Shown: positions 9,201 through 17,247 of the stretch, in pieces
Position numbering within the stretch: the stretch's first letter is position 1
How the letters are laid out: each line of letters starts with the position of its first letter
DNA from: Candidatus Krumholzibacteriia bacterium
Lineage (GTDB): Bacteria; Krumholzibacteriota; Krumholzibacteriia; G020349025
Direction: 5' to 3'
DNA: 28,499 nt
NCBI GenBank assembly: GCA_035649275.1
Contig: DASRJW010000050.1
Span: 1 to 28,499 of the forward strand
The notes under the pieces: model-generated
Database searches by the model: none
The model's input: the letters and a program-made list of their open reading frames with translations, nothing else
What the model was told of the DNA's origin: nothing
Made by a program: the position numbers and the translations under genes

Positions 9201-9439
9201 GTACGGATGCACGCGCGCCCGCGGATCTCGGCCTGCAGCAGGCCCAGCTGGCCATGCTCCAGGCGGGAGCTCCGGTACGCGACTGGGCGGCTTTCATCGT
9301 GATCGGTCGGCCCGCGGCGCCGGGCGATGATCCCTCCCCGCCACTCTGGCTGGTTCCGGTCCTGGTGGCCCTCGTGGGGGGCCTGCTCCTGCTTACCGCG
9401 AGAGCCCGCCGGGGGCCACGGCAGCAGCCCTCCTCCTGA
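6290..9439 (+). CDS. TPR-CHAT protease-like protein, predicted exported and membrane-anchored
   Basis: The protein has 1049 residues; its start overlaps the previous stop (ATGA). The N-terminus has Arg residues and then a hydrophobic stretch to about residue 38, so it may be a signal peptide or signal anchor. Residues about 70-530 hold many TPR-like helical repeats (AEASWLLGSCLQCMGLFSPA; LADLGLAFARSGEPDSALVY; LHSNGERFSAAITTLREAL). A coiled-coil-like segment lies at about 590-650. The CHAT caspase-like domain spans about 690-1000, with the dyad His873 in VHFATHAWF and Cys920 in VLSACDTGLG, followed by the usual GGEGLLGLARAFLQAGA. The C-terminus has one transmembrane helix (about 1019-1037) and a basic tail. 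By the positive-inside rule, the TPR and CHAT parts would be outside the cytoplasm. CHAT domains are cysteine proteases related to separase and caspases; substrate and trigger are unknown here. Confidence 0.9.
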   Translation: MRPLASGGAAVRLVLAANVAILLDGAAVPQVVAAPGAVALHHATPVSPMPAGADTAGKTGIVAPPGTVTAPNLEQLRTWVDAGRWAQARQGLLVLVESARTSHDRRTEAEASWLLGSCLQCMGLFSPAAEAHRSALALARELGDQALANRAQAGIGLAVVNEGQGGPVVDTLRALVETARRERNDGLAAEAWTALAMYELTHVDPRRALASYDSALVHARRAAVPRLEARVLADLGLAFARSGEPDSALVYVEAALQLAARSGAQGEAVATLVRLGQLHSNGERFSAAITTLREALRQATALGFPRAVANVHSSLGMLHARLGENEEALLELTEAARMARQMQNPRFEAGMHRWIAGVLASQGKLEEAEARLAESWRLQQSFHYPYLRLWTLADRAGLHLRRRNVVAAEADLAAAFALAQEAGEQSALAELACMLAHVCNERGAPVRALAWSDSALAVVKATGQEPQRRDALFERGRAWVALGDPGAAAGAFATAIQNAEAVRTHLGGEELRIAFQQQVHELYFQRARTLCALAWQLPVRGSTGAHVDSFLAEAYQVAERAHGRALLEVLGGTIPQQAPEAPRALRERQASLRRQMEKTQAILSWTVSQERADPARIDSLRRDLGAVLQELRDTEQEIAARAPLYGDLTGLRPPLRAAEVRERVLLPGQVLVEYLVGTHESLVFALTGSGLRVRTIALGADSLRALVDSFRTAVGAEAPNLNELAVRLQELLLAPVELELAATSRLLIVTDGPLVTLPFAALRREEGFLVETHAIACAPSASVLDPSLWPRRHRRSPLLLAVGNPTTYRTAALLDERRGPTSFRFGPLPYAEEEVHQVARHFRRAHTFVGEDATEDAVVGALPQATVVHFATHAWFDPREPWSSGLALAQDEDPAEDGFLQAREILDLRLDADLVVLSACDTGLGKQAGGEGLLGLARAFLQAGARQLVVSLWEIADRSTVGLMDRFHAARTDARAPADLGLQQAQLAMLQAGAPVRDWAAFIVIGRPAAPGDDPSPPLWLVPVLVALVGGLLLLTARARRGPRQQPSS

Positions 9440-9458
9440 AGCAAGCCCCTGCAATTTC

Positions 9459-9488
9459 TTGTTTTGTCATTATTTAAACTGGTATAAT
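9459..9488 (+). promoter_or_regulatory. Sigma-70 promoter of the glutamine synthetase gene
   Basis: TTGTTT (9459-9464), an 18-base spacer and a perfect TATAAT (9483-9488) stand in a strikingly AT-rich stretch within GC-rich surroundings. The predicted start is near 9495, giving a leader of about 75 bases. No GG-N10-GC pair of the sigma-54 kind is visible. Confidence 0.65.
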
Positions 9489-9490
9489 AC

Positions 9491-9529
9491 TAAATCTAGC
9501 CAAGATTATTGCAGCTATGGCTAGTTTTA
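9491..9529 (+). promoter_or_regulatory. Inverted repeat in the glnA leader, possible operator or 5' hairpin
   Basis: TAAATCTAGCCA (9491-9502) and TGGCTAGTTTTA (9518-9529) are complementary at 11 of 12 positions around a 15-base centre. The repeat begins 2 bases after the -10 box, so it overlaps the predicted transcription start. It could bind a dimeric regulator or form a hairpin at the very 5' end of the glnA message. Confidence 0.5.
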
Positions 9530-9570
9530 TGCTTTATTCCTCCAGCCACCCGAGACCCGAGGAGAGGTCC

Positions 9571-11001
9571 ATGCAGCCCCTGCGCGATTTCCTGGAGATT
9601 CCGTACGACCAGCTGGAGGAAATGAACCTTGAGGCCAAGGCCGAGCGGTATGCCCGCAAGGATCCGGGCAAGATCCGGGAAGCGCGGCTCAAGTACTTGA
9701 CCGACGAGAAGCGGATCAAGGCGCTCACCGTGTGCTTCACCGACCTCGAGGGCCGGCTGCACATGCTGGACTACGACAAGAAGTTCCTTCTCAAGTCGGC
9801 GGACAACCTGACCTTCGACGGCTCCTCGATCCGTGGTTTCTCGCGCCAGGCCGAATCGGACCTGCGCCTCGCCATCGACTGGCCTGCCTTCTACTGGTTG
9901 CCATCCGACATGTTCGGGCCCGGGAAGGTCCTCGTCTTCGGCGAGGTGCAGGACCAGGATGGTTCCTCCTACGCCGCCGACCTGCGGGCACGGCTCAAGG
10001 GCTTCTGTGCCGGCCTGGCCAAGAAGGACATGGTGGCGCACGCTTCCAACGAGATCGAGGGCTTCATCTTCAAGGGGCGGGACGCCGAGCGGCGCTATCT
10101 CGAGACCGGCGCCTTCGAATTCATCTCCACCGGCGGCTACTATCATTCGCTCCCTGGCGACACGCTGCGCCGATTCATCGACACCGCCGCCGAGGTGCAA
10201 CGCGCTCTCGGTTTCGCCAATGAGAAGGATCACCCCGAGGTGGCGCCTTCCCAGTTCGAGATGAACTACGGCTACACCGAGGCCACCATCGCTGCGGATC
10301 AGGTGCAGCTCTACAAGCTCGTGGCTCGCCAGGTAGCGGCGTCCATGGATCTCACCGCCTGCTTCCTGCCCAAGCCGGTGGCCGGGGTCAACGGCAACGG
10401 CATGCACACGAACATGTCGCTGTCCAAGGCGGGGAAGAATCTCTTCTACGACAAGAAGGGGCAAGACGGTCTTTCCAAGACCGCCTGGGATTTCATCCAG
10501 AAGATCCTGGCCAACGGCAACGACATCTGTTTGATCCTGAACTCGAGCGTCAACGCCTACCGGAGGCTCGACCCGCACTACGAGGCGCCGAATCAGATCA
10601 AGGTCTCGCCCAGCGACCGCGGCTCCATGGTGCGCATTCCCATCGGCAACGAGAGAACGGCGCGCATCGAGGTACGCTCCATCGCCCCGGACGCGAATCC
10701 GTATCTCGCCATCTACGCCCTCTTCCGCACCGGTCTCGAAGGTCCGGTGCCCGACGATGACAACGACGGCAAGCGCCCGCGCACGCGCTTCCTGCCCGAC
10801 AACGTCTACGACGCCATGCGCATGTTCAAGGCCAGCAAGTTTGCCGAGAACCTCCTGGGCACGGTGGTGCACGAGAAGTTCGCCGAGCTCAAGCTCGCCT
10901 CCGCCGAGCGCTGCCCCAAGGCTCTCGGCTCGCGCATCAAGCGCAGCGAGATCGTCTTCCACCACGAGGTGACGAACCAGTACCTCTGGTCGCAGTTCTG
11001 A
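9571..11001 (+). CDS. glnA: Glutamine synthetase (type I fold), non-adenylylated type
   Basis: The protein has 476 residues from ATG 9571, chosen for AGGAG 7 bases upstream; the in-frame ATG at 9517 lies inside the leader repeat. It catalyses ATP-dependent amidation of glutamate with ammonia in the cytosol. Visible motifs are NLTFDGSSIRGF, the ammonia/metal region FEMNYGYTEA, GNGMHTN with His279, NSSVNAYRRLDPHYEAP and RIEVRSIAPDANPYLA. The segment that carries the adenylylated tyrosine in enterobacterial GlnA (NLYDLP) reads RTRFLPDN here, so GlnE-type control is unlikely. Its 60-residue N-terminal stretch is helical. Some GS-like proteins use other amines, but the complete active-site set and gdhA nearby favour true GlnA. 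It has its own promoter at 9459-9488. Confidence 0.88.
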   Translation: MQPLRDFLEIPYDQLEEMNLEAKAERYARKDPGKIREARLKYLTDEKRIKALTVCFTDLEGRLHMLDYDKKFLLKSADNLTFDGSSIRGFSRQAESDLRLAIDWPAFYWLPSDMFGPGKVLVFGEVQDQDGSSYAADLRARLKGFCAGLAKKDMVAHASNEIEGFIFKGRDAERRYLETGAFEFISTGGYYHSLPGDTLRRFIDTAAEVQRALGFANEKDHPEVAPSQFEMNYGYTEATIAADQVQLYKLVARQVAASMDLTACFLPKPVAGVNGNGMHTNMSLSKAGKNLFYDKKGQDGLSKTAWDFIQKILANGNDICLILNSSVNAYRRLDPHYEAPNQIKVSPSDRGSMVRIPIGNERTARIEVRSIAPDANPYLAIYALFRTGLEGPVPDDDNDGKRPRTRFLPDNVYDAMRMFKASKFAENLLGTVVHEKFAELKLASAERCPKALGSRIKRSEIVFHHEVTNQYLWSQF

Positions 11002-11027
11002 GCTGGGTTCCCACTTCACTGGCCCTC

Positions 11028-11047
11028 GGCCGATGATCCGGTCGGCC
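11028..11047 (+). terminator. Weak hairpin after glnA
   Basis: GGCCGA (11028-11033) and TCGGCC (11042-11047) form a 6-bp stem with an 8-base loop, 26 bases after the glnA stop, followed by CTTGAAAA. It is a weak candidate for plus-strand termination. Confidence 0.25.
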
Positions 11048-11050
11048 CTT

Positions 11051-11092
11051 GAAAACAGCGGCCTCCCTCCACCCAGAGCAGAGGGAGGCCGC
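11051..11092 (-). terminator. Intrinsic terminator of the minus-strand gene at 11107
   Basis: GCGGCCTCCCTC (11058-11069) and GAGGGAGGCCGC (11081-11092) form a perfect 12-bp stem with an 11-base loop. On the minus strand it is followed by TGTTTTC, so it terminates transcription coming from 11745. The stem may also stop glnA read-through. Confidence 0.7.
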
Positions 11093-11106
11093 GACAACAG
11101 GTCTTC

Positions 11107-11745
11107 TCAGTGGAAGAACCGCTTCACCTGCCCCCACGTCGAGGGTGCGACTGCAGTGGTCGACAAGCACTCCATCGGCACGAGCTCGTCGACCTCGGTG
11201 ATCATGTCCGCGCTCATCGCTGTCGAGGGGCCCAGGATACGCCCGTACATTCGGTAGTATTGCCCGTCTCCAACGACGGCCGGTGCCACAGAACGTACCG
11301 GGTTGCCGTTCTGGAAGAACGCAGCAGGACACGACTGCAGATAGGCGTCGCAGGCACCTTGGACGACCGTGGCTTCCGCGACCAGCGCACGACCCACGGA
11401 GAGATAGGTGCCCCAGTCTTCGGCGATGGGGCGGCGCATCACGTCCACGGACTTCAATGTGTAGAGATACAGATGGTCGTTCTCGATCCCAGGATCCACG
11501 ACCTCGTACCTCCCGTTCTGGCGGGGGAGAGCGATCTGCGTGATTAACGTTCCCCCGTCGGAGCGCCACGCATCGAGGCGGTAGATGTCGAAGCCAGCCA
11601 CCTCGCTCGGCATCGACGCTGTGTTCTGGAGTTCCAACTGGAGTACTGCGCTGGCGTCTGCGAGTGTCGCCTTCATGAAGACTTCTGCGCCTGCAGGCGC
11701 TGCCACGAGTAGCCCCAAGACGAAGAGCCAATTGCTGTGCTTCAT
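11107..11745 (-). CDS. Small secreted protein, function unknown
   Basis: The protein has 212 residues. The start at 11745 has GGGAGGG about 5 bases upstream and opens a clear signal peptide (MKHSNWLFVLGLLVAAPAGA, cut before EVF). The mature part begins with a beta-strand pattern (ATLADASAVLQLELQNTASM, then GFDIYRLDAW) resembling an immunoglobulin or fibronectin-like strand order. The rest contains several Cys residues (ACDAYLQSCP and MECLS), which suggest disulfides outside the cytoplasm. I recognise no family and no catalytic motif. It has a good promoter (11832-11860) and its own terminator, so it is a single-gene unit between glnA and the ATP-grasp gene. Confidence 0.7.
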   Translation of the reverse strand: MKHSNWLFVLGLLVAAPAGAEVFMKATLADASAVLQLELQNTASMPSEVAGFDIYRLDAWRSDGGTLITQIALPRQNGRYEVVDPGIENDHLYLYTLKSVDVMRRPIAEDWGTYLSVGRALVAEATVVQGACDAYLQSCPAAFFQNGNPVRSVAPAVVGDGQYYRMYGRILGPSTAMSADMITEVDELVPMECLSTTAVAPSTWGQVKRFFH

Positions 11746-11831
11746 CGAGCCCTCCCTTCGGTCGGAGCCGGCTCGAAAAATAGCGCTTGGAGGCCGTCTC
11801 GGCGTCGAGCCGACTCCCATGGAACGAAGTG

Positions 11832-11860
11832 ATTGTACTCCTCCGCTATCGAGCTATCAA
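11832..11860 (-). promoter_or_regulatory. Sigma-70 promoter of the small secreted protein gene
   Basis: On the minus strand TTGATA (11860-11855) and TACAAT (11837-11832) are exactly 17 bases apart, with 4 and 5 of 6 consensus matches. The transcription start would be near 11825, about 80 bases before the start codon. Confidence 0.6.
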
Positions 11861-11957
11861 CGACGACGCCGGCTGGGGACCGCTCATTCTCAGGGGAGTC
11901 AGGGCTCAGAACAGGCGTTTTGAGCAGCACACGAATATCGCCGTCCCGGCCTGGCTC

Positions 11958-14915
11958 TCATTTCAAGATGACGCCGCGGCGGGAGTGGCCGTCGAGGCGG
12001 AGATCCAGCGGCCGGGGCAAGCGGACGTGGCGGAGGAAGGTGGTCTCGCGCTCCGCCGGCTGCGCGTCGAGCCAGGAGTAGTCCACCCAGCCGCCGCCGG
12101 CGCGCTCGCTCACCGTGAAGTAGCCGATGCCGAAGGACGTCAGGTTCTGGAAAAAGTGCGTGCCCTCGGAGGGCTCGACCGAGAGGTCCGCCAGGTCGGT
12201 CTCGATGATGGCGCGGGCGCCGGAGATCTGCCGCCATTCCACCGGGATGCCGAGCCAGCGGTCCGCCGTACCCCAGCGGCCCGGGCCGATGAGCAGGTAC
12301 GGCCGCCCCTGCTCGCCCAGGTAGTGATTGAGGATGCCGACCTCGGCGCCGATGTCGGTGGTGCGGGAGCGGTCGAAGCGCTGCGGCCGGGCATAGACCA
12401 CGTCGCGGATGTCACGAACGCGCCCGTGCCCGAGGGCCCGTTCGCTGGAGCAGAGGATGTCCGCGGGCGTAAGGCGCTGCAGGGTTTCGTCGAGGTCCTC
12501 CGTCCCCGCTTCGACAACCATCGGCCGGATCTGCACCACGGCGAACTCGGCGGTGCCGCTGCTGCCGTGCAGGTCGACGGCGAATTCGATCTCCACCTCG
12601 CAGCTCATGGCCTCCCGGCCGATCCCGAGCAGTCGCTGCAGGATCTCGGAGAGCGGCAGGAGACGGTTCTTGAGGACCGGGGCGAAGGTGACGAGGGGAA
12701 CGCCGCGGCGTGACAAGCCGTCGTACACCGCGTCGTTGTCCTGGGAGTACACCGAGGCCACCGGAGCGAGGGTCCCGTGCGCCGCGGCGGCGGCGAGATC
12801 GAGCTGCACGACGGTGTCGTCCCGGTCGCTCAGGTGCGGTGGCACCTGTCGCTCCATGTCCAGGGCGTAGAAGTCGCGCTGCGCCGTACGCATGATCTGG
12901 GAGGCGCTCCCGAACTGCGGGATCGAAAGCGGGGACGCGGGGGAGAAGCGCACCGCCTTGCCTCCCTCCACGACCGTGCGCCCCAGCCCGAGGGCGACGA
13001 TGGCGATGCCGCCTTCGGCGGCGAGGTCGAGCACGGGATAGAAGTTGTAGGAGCGCGCCACGCCGGCGAAATCGGGGTAGAAGAACTGCTCGTGCCGGCG
13101 GCCCACGAGCCGCTGCAGCACCACCGCCATCTTCTCTTCCTCCGGGCGGTAGGGTGTGCCCTGCAGATAGGCCTTGGCATTGCGCGAGAAGGTCGAGGCG
13201 TAGACCAACTTGACCGCGTTGCAGAGATCGTCGAAGCGCACCTGCAGGTCGGCGTGGTTGTTCGGCAGCATGTAGGTGCGGTAGATGCCTGCGAAGGGCT
13301 GATCGTAGGAGTCCTCCAGCAGGCTCGACGAGCGCACCGCGATGGGATAGGTGATGCGCTCCACGAAAGCCTGCAGGTCCTGCCGCGTCGCGGCGGGCAA
13401 GGTGGAATCCAGGAAGGCCCGGGCGATCACTTCATCCGGTACATCCGAAAGCGCCAGCGCGGCCAGCTGGTTCTCGTACAGAAACTGCTCGAAGACGTCC
13501 GTCCCGATCACCGCCGCCGGCGGCACGAAGAGGCGCACACCGCTCCGCTCCGCCTCCCCCAGCCGCGCGATGAGCGAGTTCATGAAGCCGAGCCCGCGCC
13601 CCTTCCCGCCCATGGAGCCGGTACCGATCCGGGCGAAGCCGCTCTTCTCGTCGAAACCGGGAGTGAAATCCGCCACCACACCGCGTCGCGTCTCGGTGTA
13701 GAGCTGGCTGAAGGCGTCGACGAGGTAGCGGCGCAGGCCCTCGATGTTGGGGAACGCCTCCACCTTCACCGGCCGCATGCGGGCGGCGAGGGCGAACTCC
13801 GTGCGCGCCCGGCACCAGTTGGAGAAGTGGTTGCGCGAGGCGTGGTAGCGCAGCGACTCCTCCGGCACCTCGCGCAGCTTTTCCCGCATCTCCGCCAGGT
13901 TGCGCGCCCGCCCCACGGGCTCGCCGTCGGGGAGGATGAAAACGAAGTCGCCGAAACCAAGGCTCGTCTCGAGGAAGCGGAGGATCTCCTGGTGCAGCTG
14001 CTTGGAACCCTTGAAGAGAAACGCGGCCCCGAGCGCGTGCGCCTTCGCCTCCAGGTCGGCCTCGTAGGACTGGATGAGCGCCGGCATGTCCGGGTCTTCC
14101 TGCTTCACCCGGCGCACGAACTCGAGCCCGGCCTCGCCTTCGATGGTACCGCCCTTGGGAAAGCGGGCATCGGTGATGATGCCGAGCGTGTATTCCCGGT
14201 ATTTCTCGAAGAGTGCCCAGCCTTCCTCGAAGGTTTCCGCCAGGAGGATCTTCGGCCGCGCCTTGAGCCGGCGCAGCCGCTGCCGCGGATTGGCTACGTC
14301 GCCGATGAGCGAGTGCGTCTGTTCCATCAGCTCGGCATAGAGGAGCGGCAGGTACGTCGAGTAGAAGCGCACCGAGTTCTCCACCAGGATGATCGCGCGC
14401 ACGCCAGCTTGCCGCGTGTCGTTCTCGACGTTTTCCCGATCTTCGATGTATTTGATGATGGCGAGAAAGAGGGTGGTGTCGCCGCGCCAGACGAAGATCT
14501 GATCGAAAGTTCGCGCGGTGTTCACTTCCTTCACCCGACTCGCCCCGGCGGGGCTGTCGGCGAGGAGCACGAGGGGGATCGCCTGGTGCTTCTCCTTCAG
14601 GCTGCGCCCGAACTGCACCACATCCATGTCTCCGAGCCGGGTCATGGTGATGACCAGATCGATGCTGCTCGAGTCGAGAGCGCGCAACGCCGCTTCACCC
14701 GTGGAGACCCGGGTGATGTGCGGCGCGTGGCTCAGGCCGATGTCGAGGAACTCGGCGTCAAGACTCTCCGACAGCCGGCCATCTTCCTCGAGGATGTAGG
14801 AGTCGTACTGGCTGGAAACGAGGAGTACCTCGCGGATCCGGAAGGGCATGAGATCCCGGAAGGCCGCGTAGGTGGGGTCGTACTTTTCCCAGAGACTGCC
14901 GGTGCTCTGCTCCAT
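11958..14915 (-). CDS. Two-receiver protein fused to a PEP-synthase/PPDK-type ATP-grasp domain
   Basis: The protein has 985 residues; the start has GAGG four bases upstream. Residues about 27-160 resemble a receiver domain, but the phosphoacceptor position is Met91 (DLVITMTRL). Residues about 172-320 form a second receiver-like domain with Glu179, Asp249 (GIITDARFP), Ser283 and Lys302 in suitable places, so it could still be phosphorylated. From about 420 follows a PPDK_N-like (PF01326) ATP-grasp region: GTGSMGGKGRGLGFMNSL, then YPIAVRSSSLLEDS with Arg528, QPFAGIYRTYM, and VEIEFAVD with QIRP near 790. The phosphohistidine swivel and PEP-binding barrel of PEP synthase are absent. Instead there is a C-terminal domain with YLLIGPGRWGTADRWLG and GTHFFQNLTSFGIGYFTV. 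It is likely cytosolic. Proteins of this build are usually annotated only as PEP/pyruvate-binding; the reaction and partner are unknown. Confidence 0.8.
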   Translation of the reverse strand: MEQSTGSLWEKYDPTYAAFRDLMPFRIREVLLVSSQYDSYILEEDGRLSESLDAEFLDIGLSHAPHITRVSTGEAALRALDSSSIDLVITMTRLGDMDVVQFGRSLKEKHQAIPLVLLADSPAGASRVKEVNTARTFDQIFVWRGDTTLFLAIIKYIEDRENVENDTRQAGVRAIILVENSVRFYSTYLPLLYAELMEQTHSLIGDVANPRQRLRRLKARPKILLAETFEEGWALFEKYREYTLGIITDARFPKGGTIEGEAGLEFVRRVKQEDPDMPALIQSYEADLEAKAHALGAAFLFKGSKQLHQEILRFLETSLGFGDFVFILPDGEPVGRARNLAEMREKLREVPEESLRYHASRNHFSNWCRARTEFALAARMRPVKVEAFPNIEGLRRYLVDAFSQLYTETRRGVVADFTPGFDEKSGFARIGTGSMGGKGRGLGFMNSLIARLGEAERSGVRLFVPPAAVIGTDVFEQFLYENQLAALALSDVPDEVIARAFLDSTLPAATRQDLQAFVERITYPIAVRSSSLLEDSYDQPFAGIYRTYMLPNNHADLQVRFDDLCNAVKLVYASTFSRNAKAYLQGTPYRPEEEKMAVVLQRLVGRRHEQFFYPDFAGVARSYNFYPVLDLAAEGGIAIVALGLGRTVVEGGKAVRFSPASPLSIPQFGSASQIMRTAQRDFYALDMERQVPPHLSDRDDTVVQLDLAAAAAHGTLAPVASVYSQDNDAVYDGLSRRGVPLVTFAPVLKNRLLPLSEILQRLLGIGREAMSCEVEIEFAVDLHGSSGTAEFAVVQIRPMVVEAGTEDLDETLQRLTPADILCSSERALGHGRVRDIRDVVYARPQRFDRSRTTDIGAEVGILNHYLGEQGRPYLLIGPGRWGTADRWLGIPVEWRQISGARAIIETDLADLSVEPSEGTHFFQNLTSFGIGYFTVSERAGGGWVDYSWLDAQPAERETTFLRHVRLPRPLDLRLDGHSRRGVILK

Positions 14916-16814
<1,899 letters not shown>

Positions 16815-16839
16815 GAGACCGCGAGCTCGATCACACCGG

Positions 16840-16865
16840 ACGGGGTGGGGCCCATCCCACCCCGT
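16840..16865 (+). terminator. Hairpin terminator after gdhA
   Basis: ACGGGGTGGG (16840-16849) and CCCACCCCGT (16856-16865) form a perfect 10-bp stem with a 6-base loop, 25 bases after the gdhA stop. Only a short T pair follows, so it is a G+C-strong stem with a weak tail. Confidence 0.55.
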
Positions 16866-17247
16866 TCGCGTCATGCCGACCCTGCGTCACCGCGCTCGGG
16901 ACGACTGCCGCCGGCTGGGCGCAACACCACCGATGAAACCGCTGGACTCTGCAACCTCTGCCTTGAGAATTCATAGCGGTGCGTGTGCGCTTAACCAACC
17001 TTTGCCATGGAGTCGAGGGTATGGCGCGCGCGCGCATTGGATCTCCTCAGGCCGCCCTCGGCCTCGCGCGCAAATCGACTGGCCCGGCGAAGGCTCGTCG
17101 CTCACTGGCGCACTCTCCAAGCGAGGAGTGCCAGGTCCGGTGGAGTTCCGGCGCTGCGTCGACGAGGTTTCCGGCCGGTTGGAGATGAGTATCAAGGAGG
17201 CTCGTCACAGGTGGGGCGGGGGTCCTGATGGCGATGGATCCAGCGGA
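16866..17247. other. Gene-free region between gdhA and the radical SAM gene
   Basis: I see no convincing gene in these 382 bases. Short open frames occur on both strands but none has a domain, a good ribosome site and sensible length together. An alternating GC run (about 17028-17038) and an AAGGAGG sequence near 17194 without a following usable frame are the only notable marks. The two flanking genes converge here. Confidence 0.5.

Noticed and set aside
9496-11097. Minus-strand open frame of 533 codons opposite glnA
   Set aside because: glnA has all active-site motifs, a promoter and a ribosome site; the reverse frame is composition-driven.
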